From assembly GCA_028819835.1 (NCBI GenBank), contig JAPPKR010000010.1, positions 1 to 10,669 of the forward strand: DNA of 10,669 nucleotides, written 5' to 3'. Of this stretch, positions 1-7,210 are shown in pieces. The notes below the pieces were generated by a model. It did no database searches. It saw only the letters and a program-made list of their open reading frames with translations, and was not told where the DNA came from. The stretch is from a bacterium (GTDB lineage: Bacteria; Actinomycetota; Acidimicrobiia; UBA5794; ZC4RG35). Both the position numbers and the translations under genes were made by a program. The first letter of the stretch is position 1. The number at the start of each line of letters is the position of its first letter.

Positions 1-194
1 ATCGGGGGGTAGTGATGCTCACTTGGGTGGCGGGAGTGCGGGTGGCCCAGGTGATAGCGCCGCCGTTCGCTTCATTCGTCACCGGTGTGGTGGGTCCCCG
101 GTCCATGTTCCTGCTGACCACGGTCATGACCGCCTTCGCAGCTTTGGCTTGGCGTCCTCTGAGACGCCGACTCAGGGGGACCTTTTATTCCTAG
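1..194 (+). CDS. C-terminal fragment of a membrane protein, probably an MFS transporter
   Basis: The frame is open from the left edge (first full codon at base 3) to a TAG at 192-194, so this is the 3' end of a gene that starts outside the window. The visible ~63 residues hold about two hydrophobic stretches (around MLTWVAGVRVAQVIAPPFAS and MFLLTTVMTAFAALAW) joined by a short GVVGPRS turn. A basic cytoplasmic tail, RPLRRRLRG, follows. A Gly/Pro-rich penultimate helix, a short loop, a last helix and a basic tail is the usual ending of major facilitator superfamily transporters. The GTG and ATG codons at 12-17 are internal and are not proposed as the start. The MFS call is an inference from topology; another polytopic membrane protein would also fit. 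Only 42 nt separate its stop from the next start. Confidence 0.5.
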   Translation, partial: RGVVMLTWVAGVRVAQVIAPPFASFVTGVVGPRSMFLLTTVMTAFAALAWRPLRRRLRGTFYS

Positions 195-223
195 GTGATC
201 GGAGATTCCTGGGGGGATGGCGG

Positions 224-229
224 TAGGGT
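224..229 (+). promoter_or_regulatory. Candidate -10 box of a leaderless promoter for the first aminopeptidase
   Basis: TAGGGT matches the actinobacterial TANNNT -10 pattern and ends 7 nt before the ATG at 237. This would put transcription start at or next to the first base of the start codon, giving a leaderless mRNA. No convincing -35 box is visible 17-18 nt upstream. The AGGG inside the same hexamer could instead act as a weak ribosome-binding site 8 nt from the ATG, so the two readings compete. Confidence 0.3.
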
Positions 230-236
230 TACACCC

Positions 237-1697
237 ATGACAAGACTTCCTGAATTAAGTTCGGCCGCGGCGGTTTCTGACGGTGAGGGGCCCGTCTTGG
301 TGGTGCCGATGGGCGTCGACCGGGAGCCCGGGCCGGGTGCCGAGTACGTGTTGGATCAGCTGGGTTCGTGGGTGGGTGATCACCTGGAGGGAGTGGGTTT
401 CTCGGGTAAACCGGGGGAGGTGGCGGTGATCCCGACAGGGGGTGGATTCCGGTACAACTGGGTGGTGATGGCCGGTGTGGGCGGCGATCCCGATCATGAG
501 ACGGTGCGCAGAGCTTCGGCTGTTGCCTACCGGGCCGCTCCCCGGACCGAGAGCCTGGTCACCACCCTCCACCAGGTATCCACTCCCGGCGCCCTGGCCG
601 CTACGGTGGAAGGGGCGCTCCTGGCTGGCTATCGGTACGAGAACTATCGGAGTGAGAAGTCGGACCGGCCTCTGGCGGAGGTTCGGCTGGCCGCCCCGCT
701 GCCTTCGGATTGGGCCGATACGGCCGAGCGGGCCCGCATTGTGGCCGAGGCGGTCGCCCACGTCCGGGACTGGGTGAATCAGACCGGGCTCGACCAGGGG
801 CCTGCCGACCTGGCGGCTTCGATGTCGGAGGTGGCGACCAAGGCGGGGATGACCGTCGAAGTGTGGGATGAGAAGAAGCTGGAGGAGGAGGGGATGGGCG
901 GGATCCTGTCGGTCGGACGGGGATCGCACCGTCCGCCGCGCCTGGTGCGGTTGGTCGGTCCGGGGGAAGGTCCCAAACTGACCCTGGTGGGGAAAGGCAT
1001 CACCTTCGATACGGGCGGGTTATCCCTCAAGTCCCCCACCATGATGGAGAACATGAAGACCGACATGGCGGGCGCAGCGGCGGCCGCTGCGGCGGGGGCG
1101 GCAATCAGCCGGCTCGGCCTGGGAGTGCGGGTGGAGGTGCTCGCCGCCCTGGCCGAGAACATGCCGGGAGGGCGGGCGTCCCGTCCCGGTGATGTCTTCC
1201 GAGCCCGCAACGGGAAGACCGTGGAGGTGATGAACACCGACGCCGAGGGTCGGCTGGTCCTCTCGGACGCCCTGAGTCTCGGAGTGGAGGGATCGCCGGA
1301 CCTGATGGTCGACCTGGCCACCCTGACCGGGGCGTGCAAGATAGCCCTGGGTCTCGAGATAGCCGGGCTGTTCGGGACCGAGGACGCCAGGACAGCGGTG
1401 GGCGAGGCAGCCGAGGCGGCGGGGGAGAAGGTCTGGCCGCTTCCCCTGCCTCCCGAGTACCGCAAGTTGCTCGACTCGCCGGTGGCCGACATGAAGAACA
1501 CCGGGGGTCAATGGGGCAGTGCGATCACTGCCGCACTTGTTCTGAAGGAGTTCACCGGCGACGTCCCGTGGGCGCATCTGGACGTGGCGGGGCCTGCCAG
1601 ATCCGCCAAGAAGGAGCACTACATCTCAGAGGGCGGCACCGGTTTCGGAGTGCGAACCCTGGTGGAACTCGCCTCACGGATGGCGAGCAACGGTTAG
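237..1697 (+). CDS. pepA: Leucyl aminopeptidase, M17 family (first tandem copy)
   Basis: A 486-residue M17 metallo-aminopeptidase. Such enzymes remove N-terminal amino acids from peptides in the cytosol, normally as hexamers with two metal ions per subunit. The catalytic C-terminal half is intact. By alignment to bovine lens and E. coli enzymes, the metal ligands are K253, D258 (in GKGITFD), D276, D335 and E337 (in NTDAEGR), and the catalytic residues are K265 and R339. ATLTGA and the substrate-side Met at 273 are also present. Length is typical, and the ~150-residue N-terminal domain is more divergent, as usual. I chose ATG 237 over an in-frame GTG at 195. The second copy aligns from exactly this residue, and the 195 extension gives a non-conserved 14-residue leader. 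The stop lies 4 nt before the second copy, so the two are almost surely co-transcribed. No signal peptide is visible. Confidence 0.95.
   Translation: MTRLPELSSAAAVSDGEGPVLVVPMGVDREPGPGAEYVLDQLGSWVGDHLEGVGFSGKPGEVAVIPTGGGFRYNWVVMAGVGGDPDHETVRRASAVAYRAAPRTESLVTTLHQVSTPGALAATVEGALLAGYRYENYRSEKSDRPLAEVRLAAPLPSDWADTAERARIVAEAVAHVRDWVNQTGLDQGPADLAASMSEVATKAGMTVEVWDEKKLEEEGMGGILSVGRGSHRPPRLVRLVGPGEGPKLTLVGKGITFDTGGLSLKSPTMMENMKTDMAGAAAAAAAGAAISRLGLGVRVEVLAALAENMPGGRASRPGDVFRARNGKTVEVMNTDAEGRLVLSDALSLGVEGSPDLMVDLATLTGACKIALGLEIAGLFGTEDARTAVGEAAEAAGEKVWPLPLPPEYRKLLDSPVADMKNTGGQWGSAITAALVLKEFTGDVPWAHLDVAGPARSAKKEHYISEGGTGFGVRTLVELASRMASNG
1430..1509 (+). repeat. 80-bp block identical to 2895-2974 (offset 1465)
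   Basis: The two aminopeptidase genes are base-for-base identical over these 80 nt, including all synonymous sites, around WPLPLPPEYRKLLDSPVADM and the following KNTGG. Mismatches begin at 1429/2894 and 1510/2975. Elsewhere the copies differ at roughly one residue in four to five and at many third positions. The block suggests recent gene conversion between the copies, though strong protein constraint contributes. Confidence 0.9.
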
Positions 1698-1701
1698 AGG
1701 C

Positions 1702-3159
1702 GTGACGAGACTTGCTGATGTAGGTTCGGCCGCGGCCGTAGCCGACGGTGAGGCACCGGTGCTGGTGGTCCCCATGGGCGCCGACCGGGCGCCGGGACCG
1801 GGCGCCGAGTACGTGTTGGATCGTCTGGGATCGTGGGTGGGCGAGCACCTGGAGGGAGTGGGTTTCTCGGGCAAGCCGGGAGAGGTGGCGGTGGTGCCCA
1901 CCGCGGGAGGGATCGGTTACCGATGGGTCGTGATGGTGGGGGTGGGCGACGATCCCGACCAGGAGACTGTGCGCAGAGCCGCGGGCGCCGGTTACAGGGC
2001 TGCTCCCCGGACCGAACACCTGGTCACTACTCTTCACCAGTTGTCGACGCCTGGTGCGCTGGCCGCCACGGTGGAGGGGTCGCTCCTTGCCGGATATCGA
2101 TACGAGGACTATCGGAGCAAGCCGTCAGACCGACCGGTGCCGGCGGTGGGATTGGCCGTTCCGGTGCCCCCCGGTTGGATGGATACCGTCGAGCGTTGCC
2201 GGGTGGTGGCCGAAGCGGTGAACGCCGCCCGGGATTGGGTGAACCAGCCTCCCCAGGACCAGGGTCCCGCCAACCTCGCCGCTTCGATGTCCGCCCTGGC
2301 GACCGAAGCGGGGATGACCGTCGAGATCTGGGACGAGAAGAAACTCACCGAAGAGGGGATGGGCGGGATCATGTCGGTGGGACGGGGATCGCATCGCCCT
2401 CCTCGCCTGGTGCGGATGATCGGGCCGGGGGAGGGTCCCCGGCTGACCCTGGCCGGGAAGGGAATCACCTTCGACTCGGGAGGGCTCTCCCTGAAGCCGG
2501 CCAAGAACCAGGAGTTGATGAAGTTCGACATGTCCGGGGCTGCCGCAGTGGCGGCTGCCGGGGTGGCGATCAGCCGCCTCGGTCTGGGGGTGAAGGTGGA
2601 GGTGCTGGCCGCCCTGGCCGAGAACATGCCGGGGGGCGGGGCAACCCGGCCGGGGGATGTCTTCACGGCCCGCAACGGGAAGACCGTGGAGGTGGTGAAC
2701 ACCGACGCCGAGGGTCGGCTGGTGCTGGCGGACGCCCTGAGCCTGGGCGCCGAGGGATCGCCGGACCTGATGGTCGACGTGGCCACCCTGACCGGAGCCA
2801 CCGCCGTGGCGGTCGGCCTCAGATACGGGGGACTGTACGGGACCGAGGACGCCAGAAGGATGGTGGCCGAGGCGGCGGAGACTGCAGGGGAGAGGGTCTG
2901 GCCGCTTCCCCTGCCTCCCGAGTACCGCAAGTTGCTCGACTCGCCGGTGGCCGACATGAAGAACACCGGGGGTCGATGGGCCGGCGGGATCACCGCCGCA
3001 CTGGTGCTCCAGGAGTTCACCGGCGACGTCCCCTGGGCGCATCTTGACATACCGGGACCGGCCAAGACCAAGAACGCCAAGCACTACCTGGCTGCCGGCG
3101 CCACCGGATTCGGGGTGCGAACCCTGGTGGAACTGGCGGTACTGATGGAGAGAAACTGA
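1702..3159 (+). CDS. pepA: Leucyl aminopeptidase, M17 family (second tandem copy)
   Basis: A 485-residue paralogue of the preceding gene, aligned end to end with no visible gap apart from the last residue. A hand count gives about 110 differences (~77% identity). All metal and catalytic residues occur at the same numbers: K253, D258, K265, D276, D335, E337 and R339. The enzyme should be active as a cytosolic peptidase. GTG 1702 is chosen because the first copy begins MTRL at the equivalent place and the next ATG (residue 25) lies inside conserved sequence. Only GAGG (1697-1700, overlapping the upstream stop) precedes it, 1 nt from the GTG. Translation may therefore depend on termination-reinitiation from the first gene. 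Differences cluster in residues 5-8, 140-185, 266-275 (between catalytic K265 and metal ligand D276) and the last 60 residues. The peptidases might form mixed hexamers or differ in specificity; both are inferences. Confidence 0.94.
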   Translation: MTRLADVGSAAAVADGEAPVLVVPMGADRAPGPGAEYVLDRLGSWVGEHLEGVGFSGKPGEVAVVPTAGGIGYRWVVMVGVGDDPDQETVRRAAGAGYRAAPRTEHLVTTLHQLSTPGALAATVEGSLLAGYRYEDYRSKPSDRPVPAVGLAVPVPPGWMDTVERCRVVAEAVNAARDWVNQPPQDQGPANLAASMSALATEAGMTVEIWDEKKLTEEGMGGIMSVGRGSHRPPRLVRMIGPGEGPRLTLAGKGITFDSGGLSLKPAKNQELMKFDMSGAAAVAAAGVAISRLGLGVKVEVLAALAENMPGGGATRPGDVFTARNGKTVEVVNTDAEGRLVLADALSLGAEGSPDLMVDVATLTGATAVAVGLRYGGLYGTEDARRMVAEAAETAGERVWPLPLPPEYRKLLDSPVADMKNTGGRWAGGITAALVLQEFTGDVPWAHLDIPGPAKTKNAKHYLAAGATGFGVRTLVELAVLMERN

Positions 3160-3190
3160 TCCTGCCTCCTTGGCTGTGGTTTTCGCAGTG

Positions 3191-3213
3191 ACAACTGCAG
3201 CACTTACAGTTGT
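3191..3213. terminator. Inverted repeat between convergent genes, possible bidirectional terminator
   Basis: ACAACTG (3191-3197) and CAGTTGT (3207-3213) form a perfect 7-bp stem around a 9-nt loop. A competing stem, CAGCAC (3198-3203) with GTGCTG (3212-3217), overlaps it. It lies in the 92-nt gap between the 3' ends of the second aminopeptidase (+) and fic (-), where a shared terminator is expected. No U-run follows on either strand, so intrinsic termination is uncertain. Confidence 0.35.
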
Positions 3214-3251
3214 GCTGGCCCTAAAAGGCTTCTAAGAAATCGAGGCGAACT

Positions 3252-4451
3252 TCAGGCCAATTCGCTGACTGAGGAGGACGGATCCTCCTCGATAGAGATG
3301 CTGCCGAAGCCGTATGCGATTTCAAGGACTTCCTTTGCTACAAATAAGCGGTTGCGGCGCTTGCCCGTTATCTCCTCCAAGAGTCCCGCGTCAGTGAGGA
3401 TGTCTATGGCCCGCTGGGCCGTGGCAAAGGAAACCCCCAGGTCGGTGGCTGCTGTACCAACCTGTGTGAGTGGCCGGCCGAACAACCTTTCGGCCAGCCG
3501 AAGTGCGGTGGACGTTGCGCGAGCCTCGAGAAGTCGTTGACGGATGCGTTGCTGGAGTTCGACAAGGCTCACGGCCCTTCTTGTTGCATCGGTAGCCACC
3601 GCGGCGAGTCCCCCGAGAAAGAAGTCAAGCCACGGAAAGGGGTCTGAAGTTCGACTGGTGTGTCCGAGCAGTCGGTAATAGTCCTCGCGATGCTGCTCAA
3701 AGAACACCGACGGATAGAGCACTGGACGGTCGAGAATACCCCGCTCTATCAGCATGAGAATGATCAGAAGTCTCCCAATCCGACCGTTGCCATCTGCGAA
3801 AGGGTGGATCGCTTCGAATTGGTAGTGAGCGAGACCTATTGCTATGAGGTCGGGTAACCGCCGGTCGTGAAGGAACGCTTCGAGTTCGCCTATTGCCGCC
3901 TTCGCTTCGGTCGGCGGTGGCGGTACGAAACTGGCGGTTTCCAGTGTTGAACCGGGGAAGCCTATCCAATTCTGGGTCGTTCTGAAGTCGCCGGGTGAGG
4001 CATGGCGCCCTCCAGCGTCCTTCATCAGGACCCGGTGGGTCTCTCGGATCAACCGAGTGCTGATAGGCAGGTCATCCAACCGACCAACCGCGTAGTCGAG
4101 GGCGCGAAGATGGTTGTAGACCTCCTGGAGGTCATCGGAAGCCTTGGTTTGACGCGCGGCCTCGAATTCGAGCAGTTGGTTCACGGTGGTGACGGTTCCT
4201 TCAATCCTGGAACTCAGCACTGCTTCCAGGCGAACGTAGGGGGAGGTGAGCATCTCGATCGAACCGAGGCCCCGGACCACGCCTTCCAGACGGTGGAGGG
4301 CGGCTGTTGCCCGAACCAGCTTCTTTACTGTCTCTTGCGGATAATCGAGAGAGACAGGCAGCGCCGCGGGGAAAAAGGCTCGATACCCTTCCAAGGTCCT
4401 TCTGGTCGTTCCAGATGCCCACTGTTGTCGTTCTGCACTGTAAGCGACCAT
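3252..4451 (-). CDS. fic: Fic family protein AMP-transferase, class II, with C-terminal winged helix
   Basis: A 399-residue Fic protein, which transfers AMP (less often another nucleotide moiety) from a nucleotide to hydroxyl side chains of target proteins. Residues ~25-115 fit the Fic N-terminal domain and carry the inhibitory motif S80-SRI-E84-G85, i.e. (S/T)xxxE(G/N), upstream of the catalytic core. That makes it class II, auto-inhibited by Glu84. The target-docking flap is seen at 160-180 (QNWIGFPGSTLETASFVPPP). The active loop is H216-PFADGNGRIGR227, complete with His216, Asp220 and the GNGR anion-binding turn. Residues ~315-375 look like a winged helix (TQVGTAATDLGVSFATAQRA, then GLLEEITGKRRNRLF), suggesting DNA binding or autoregulation. 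Length is near that of related stand-alone bacterial Fic proteins. ATG 4451 has AGGG 4 nt upstream. Base composition is visibly less GC-rich than its neighbours and no antitoxin gene adjoins it, suggesting an acquired solitary gene. Its targets cannot be read from sequence. Confidence 0.93.
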   Translation of the reverse strand: MVAYSAERQQWASGTTRRTLEGYRAFFPAALPVSLDYPQETVKKLVRATAALHRLEGVVRGLGSIEMLTSPYVRLEAVLSSRIEGTVTTVNQLLEFEAARQTKASDDLQEVYNHLRALDYAVGRLDDLPISTRLIRETHRVLMKDAGGRHASPGDFRTTQNWIGFPGSTLETASFVPPPPTEAKAAIGELEAFLHDRRLPDLIAIGLAHYQFEAIHPFADGNGRIGRLLIILMLIERGILDRPVLYPSVFFEQHREDYYRLLGHTSRTSDPFPWLDFFLGGLAAVATDATRRAVSLVELQQRIRQRLLEARATSTALRLAERLFGRPLTQVGTAATDLGVSFATAQRAIDILTDAGLLEEITGKRRNRLFVAKEVLEIAYGFGSISIEEDPSSSVSELA

Positions 4452-4452
4452 A

Positions 4453-4493
4453 TAGCCCTATCTTATTATCGCTATTGGGCTAGGTCGATAATA
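4453..4493 (-). promoter_or_regulatory. Candidate operator/promoter of fic: two overlapping inverted repeats
   Basis: Directly upstream of the fic ATG lies a strikingly AT-rich stretch with two nested dyads. TAGCCCTAT (4453-4461) pairs with ATTGGGCTA (4474-4482) with one mismatch; the arm centres are 21 bp apart, two helical turns. TATTATCG (4464-4471) pairs perfectly with CGATAATA (4486-4493). This is a plausible binding site for a dimeric regulator, possibly the winged-helix tail of Fic itself. The AATAAGAT-like stretch read towards fic could supply a -10 box. No binding evidence is available. Confidence 0.45.
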
Positions 4494-4517
4494 CTGCTAC
4501 TTCCTGTTGTTGCAAGT

Positions 4518-4555
4518 GGTGATAGGAGAAGCGACCTTAAGTTTCCTATCGCACC
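4518..4555 (-). terminator. Imperfect hairpin downstream of the DUF4349 gene
   Basis: GATAGGA (4521-4527) and TCCTATC (4544-4550) form a 7-bp stem. GGT (4518-4520) with ACC (4553-4555) extends it across a 2-nt bulge, around a 16-nt loop. It lies between the stop of the DUF4349 gene and the fic start, both on the minus strand, so it could terminate the former. No U-tract follows, so it may equally be a regulatory dyad. Confidence 0.25.
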
Positions 4556-4584
4556 GATTCGCCACCCGGACTGGGAAAGGCCGG

Positions 4585-7062
4585 TTAGTCGCGGTCCTCG
4601 GTCTTGTCCGAAATCTCAGCCATCTCCGGTTCCACCGGTGTCGGCGTTGCTGTGCGACGCCGACTACGGCGCCTCCACCAGAGAATTGCCACGACGATGG
4701 CGATGAACGGCAGGAACGGGATCAAGACGCCCATCACCACCGCCAGCCCGCCCAGGACGGCAATCAGCGCGTCCGCGCTGGAGTCGAGGGCGTCGCTGAA
4801 TCCGGTCGGGGAGCCGTCGCCCCTTCCGTCCGCCTCCACCTGCACCAAGACCTGGGTAGATGCCAGGGTGTCGTCCAGGACGACCCCCTCGGGGTCGATC
4901 GGCGTGGCGGTGACCGTGATCTCCACGTCGATGCCGCGGACGGCGAGTCGACCCGCCATACGCCCGTTCTCCACCGACTCGGTGAGGGTGGCGGTGAGGA
5001 ACTCCCCGGGCTCGATCCGCTCGAAGCTTCCGTGATCGAGTGCGAAGAGGTTCTCCTCCAGCGGGAGGCTGTGGGACTCGATCCTGATGTCGGTGAGAGC
5101 GGTGTCACCCAGATTGCCGATCTCCAGACAGAAGTTCACCCGGTCGTCATCGGCCTCCAGGGAGATGTCGGGCGAGCCCAGGCAGGGGTCTTCGCTGTCG
5201 GCGGAAACCCAGGAGGTGACCTGCATGCGGGTGTTGGGAAGCACTTCCTGGGCCGTCACCGTCACTCCGGTGGTGTCGGAGACGCTATCCAAAGGAATTC
5301 CGTCCGGGTCCAGGGGTGTGGCGTTCGCCGCTATCTCGATGTCGAGGCCTCTGATGGCGACGCGGCCGTTGAAGCGACCCTTCTCGACGGTCTCGGTAAG
5401 CGTGGCCGTGAGGAACTGGCCGGGTTCTATCCGTTCGAACCCGCCGTGTTCAATGGTCAGCGGGTTGGCGCCGAGGTCCAGCGCCGGCGACTGGATCTCT
5501 ACATCGGTGATCGGTGTGTTTCCGGGGTTTCCAACAAAGACGCAGATGTTCACAATGCCGTCGTCGGGCTGGACGGTGACCGTCTTGGCGCCGAGACATG
5601 GATCGTCGTCGTCACTGGAGACCCAGGCATGCACGAAGATGCCCGGGTTGGGGATCACCTCCTGTGCGGTTACGGTGATCCGGGTCCTGTCGGAGATGGT
5701 CCCCAGCGCACCGCCGGCGGCATTCCCCGGCGTGGCGGTGGCTTCGATCAGTATTTCCAGGCCTCGGGTTGCAATCCGGCTGGCGAGGCGGCCCTTGATC
5801 ATCTCCTCGGTGAGGGTGGCTGTGAGAAACTGTCCCGGCTCTATCCGGTTGAAGCTTCCCCGTTCCAGCACGAACGGGTTTATGTCCAGCAGGAGGACGT
5901 CGGAGTGCAGCTCCACATCGGTGAGGGTCGTCTCGCCCTTGTTGGCCACCTCCACGCAGAAGTTGACCGTGTCGTCCCGGCGGACGGAGATGTCCTTGGA
6001 TCCCAGGCAGGGGTCCTCACCGCCGGTTGACATCCAGGCGGTGACCAGGAGTCCGGTGTTCGGGAGGATTATCGGTTGGTCGGGCAACTGGCTGATCGCC
6101 AGGGTGATGGTGGCCAGGGCAACCTGGTCCTGGAGAGTGCGCACTTGGCCCCGCAGCCTCTCGAGGTCGGTCTCTCGGATCAGCAGTTCCCCCTCGTAGA
6201 AGGCCACGTTCTCCAGGTTGGTGGCGGTCTCGAGGAAGCTGCGCAGCCGGATCACGCTCGCTTGGGCGGTGGTGATCCGGCTCTGGAGGTCGACGATCCG
6301 GTCGGTCACGTCGTCGGCGCTGATCTGCTGGTCCACCAGTTCACCTATCTGGGAGAGCCTTGCCAGCGCAACGGAGAAGTCCTCCGGCAGCACCTTGAAG
6401 ACGATCTCTGAGTAGGCCGACGGCCTGGATCGGGTTTGCTGTCCGAACACGAACCCGCCCAGGCCCTGGACGACCGATATGGCCTGGTTGGTGGCGGCCG
6501 CCACGTCCGGCGCCTCCACCGAAACCCAGGCTCGGTAGATGACGTCCCGCCCGAAAGCGGCGGGGGAGTTGGCGGTCGACAACTCGACAACCGCACCTGC
6601 CGAGCCGTCGTCAACAGAACTGACGTCGCTCTCCTTCTCGGCCGCCATCGCTTCCTCTGTAGCCATCTCCGCCTCTTCCGCGGCCATCACTGCTGCCTCC
6701 GCGGCTGCTTCGGCCGCGGCCGCTGCAGCCTCGGTGTCCGCCGACCCGGCTGCCGCCTGGGTATCGGCCAACTCCGCCTGCACCTCCTCCAAAGTCTGCG
6801 CTTCCACCATGGCCTCCTCGGCCATCGCGGCCGCCATCTCCACATCTTCGGCTGCGGCTTCTGCGGCTGCGGCTTCTGCTTCCGCTACCGCCGCGGCCGC
6901 CGTGGCCGAAGCCGCGGCCGCATCCTCGGAGGCGGACTCTTCGTCGGAGCCGCAGGCGCCAGCCAACAAAAGAAGCAGGGCCAACAGCACCGATGCGGTG
7001 CGATGCCGCTCCTTGATCCGCGCTCTGGCTCCTCGGCGCCCTCCGCGTCGCGACCAACCCAT
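4585..7062 (-). CDS. DUF4349 lipoprotein with Ala/Glu stalk, three cysteine-paired repeats and C-terminal membrane anchor
   Basis: An 825-residue predicted envelope protein. Order: basic N-terminus, hydrophobic core 22-36 ending in a lipobox-like LAGAC with Cys37 as the candidate lipidated residue; an Ala/Glu-rich, probably helical stalk ~43-148; a DUF4349 domain ~170-325 (QGLGGFVFG, ISADDVTDRIVDLQSRI, a coiled-coil-like segment, then VALATITLAI); three tandem ~138-residue repeats at 333-746; a hydrophobic anchor ~764-796; and a basic/acidic tail starting RRRSRRR. DUF4349 proteins commonly carry an N-terminal lipobox and a C-terminal helix, but usually go straight from domain to helix; the repeat block is the oddity. 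ATG 7062 is chosen because AAGGTGG lies 5 nt upstream and the signal peptide follows at once. The open frame continues back to 7569, but those 169 residues are Pro/Arg-rich and not protein-like. Function is unknown; a surface or cell-wall role is inferred. Confidence 0.88.
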   Translation of the reverse strand: MGWSRRGGRRGARARIKERHRTASVLLALLLLLAGACGSDEESASEDAAAASATAAAAVAEAEAAAAEAAAEDVEMAAAMAEEAMVEAQTLEEVQAELADTQAAAGSADTEAAAAAAEAAAEAAVMAAEEAEMATEEAMAAEKESDVSSVDDGSAGAVVELSTANSPAAFGRDVIYRAWVSVEAPDVAAATNQAISVVQGLGGFVFGQQTRSRPSAYSEIVFKVLPEDFSVALARLSQIGELVDQQISADDVTDRIVDLQSRITTAQASVIRLRSFLETATNLENVAFYEGELLIRETDLERLRGQVRTLQDQVALATITLAISQLPDQPIILPNTGLLVTAWMSTGGEDPCLGSKDISVRRDDTVNFCVEVANKGETTLTDVELHSDVLLLDINPFVLERGSFNRIEPGQFLTATLTEEMIKGRLASRIATRGLEILIEATATPGNAAGGALGTISDRTRITVTAQEVIPNPGIFVHAWVSSDDDDPCLGAKTVTVQPDDGIVNICVFVGNPGNTPITDVEIQSPALDLGANPLTIEHGGFERIEPGQFLTATLTETVEKGRFNGRVAIRGLDIEIAANATPLDPDGIPLDSVSDTTGVTVTAQEVLPNTRMQVTSWVSADSEDPCLGSPDISLEADDDRVNFCLEIGNLGDTALTDIRIESHSLPLEENLFALDHGSFERIEPGEFLTATLTESVENGRMAGRLAVRGIDVEITVTATPIDPEGVVLDDTLASTQVLVQVEADGRGDGSPTGFSDALDSSADALIAVLGGLAVVMGVLIPFLPFIAIVVAILWWRRRSRRRTATPTPVEPEMAEISDKTEDRD
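4825..6066 (-). repeat. Three tandem ~138-codon repeats within the DUF4349 gene
   Basis: Units lie at 5656-6066 (137 aa), 5242-5655 (138 aa) and 4825-5241 (139 aa). Each opens with (L/I)PN and an alternating hydrophobic strand ending in W. DPCLG follows with Cys20, then a second Cys at 37-38 in a V-N-(F/I)-C strand. Next come a Gly-turn-T-D-(V/I) strand, the near-invariant F-x-RIEPG-(Q/E)-FLTATLTE block, an RG-(L/I)-(D/E)-(I/V) strand and, in the first two, TVTAQEV. The pattern suggests an extracellular Ig-like beta-sandwich with one disulphide, comparable to DUF11- or CARDB-type modules. That fold assignment is an inference. Confidence 0.85.
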
Positions 7063-7067
7063 GTTTT

Positions 7068-7074
7068 CCACCTT
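7068..7074 (-). promoter_or_regulatory. Ribosome-binding site of the DUF4349 gene
   Basis: AAGGTGG on the minus strand, 5 nt before ATG 7062, resembles the Shine-Dalgarno consensus with one mismatch. It decides this start over the upstream frame extension and over the GTG at 7071, which lies inside the site. Confidence 0.6.
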
Positions 7075-7210
7075 ACCCCGAAGCCGTGGCTTAAGTCGTT
7101 GAGGGAACGAACATCCTGTGCGTCGCTGTTGCGGGAGTTCTGTCCAACTCGGTGGCGGTCGGTCTCCGATACGCGGGACCCGGCCCCCCCGGGTAGGCGC
7201 CGTTTCCATC

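Noticed and set aside
255..3084. Long ORFs overlapping the aminopeptidases in other frames (e.g. 255-929, 779-1501, 1020-1619 and 2109-3080 minus; 1833-3047 plus)
   Set aside because: They are Arg/Pro/Gly/Ser/His-rich, show no domain, and recur at equivalent places opposite both copies, as expected for frame shadows of duplicated high-GC genes.
3252..4451. Fic/antitoxin toxin-antitoxin module
   Set aside because: No small antitoxin ORF adjoins fic, and the inhibitory motif is inside the same protein (S80-SRI-E84-G85), so it needs no separate partner.
3660..4706. Plus-strand ORFs opposite or beside fic (3660-3857, 4002-4706)
   Set aside because: They overlap well-conserved Fic codons on the other strand and encode low-complexity, domain-free sequence.
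4507..6199. Plus-strand ORFs of 507 and 370 residues (4507-6030 and 5087-6199) antisense to the DUF4349 gene
   Set aside because: Both lie opposite a well-supported gene with lipobox, domain, repeats and ribosome-binding site. Their apparent internal repeats merely mirror the three coding repeats.
7178..7194. ACCCGG-C5-CCGGGT dyad as a terminator
   Set aside because: The stem is only 6 bp with no U-run and lies between divergent promoters, where no terminator is expected; chance is likely at this GC content.
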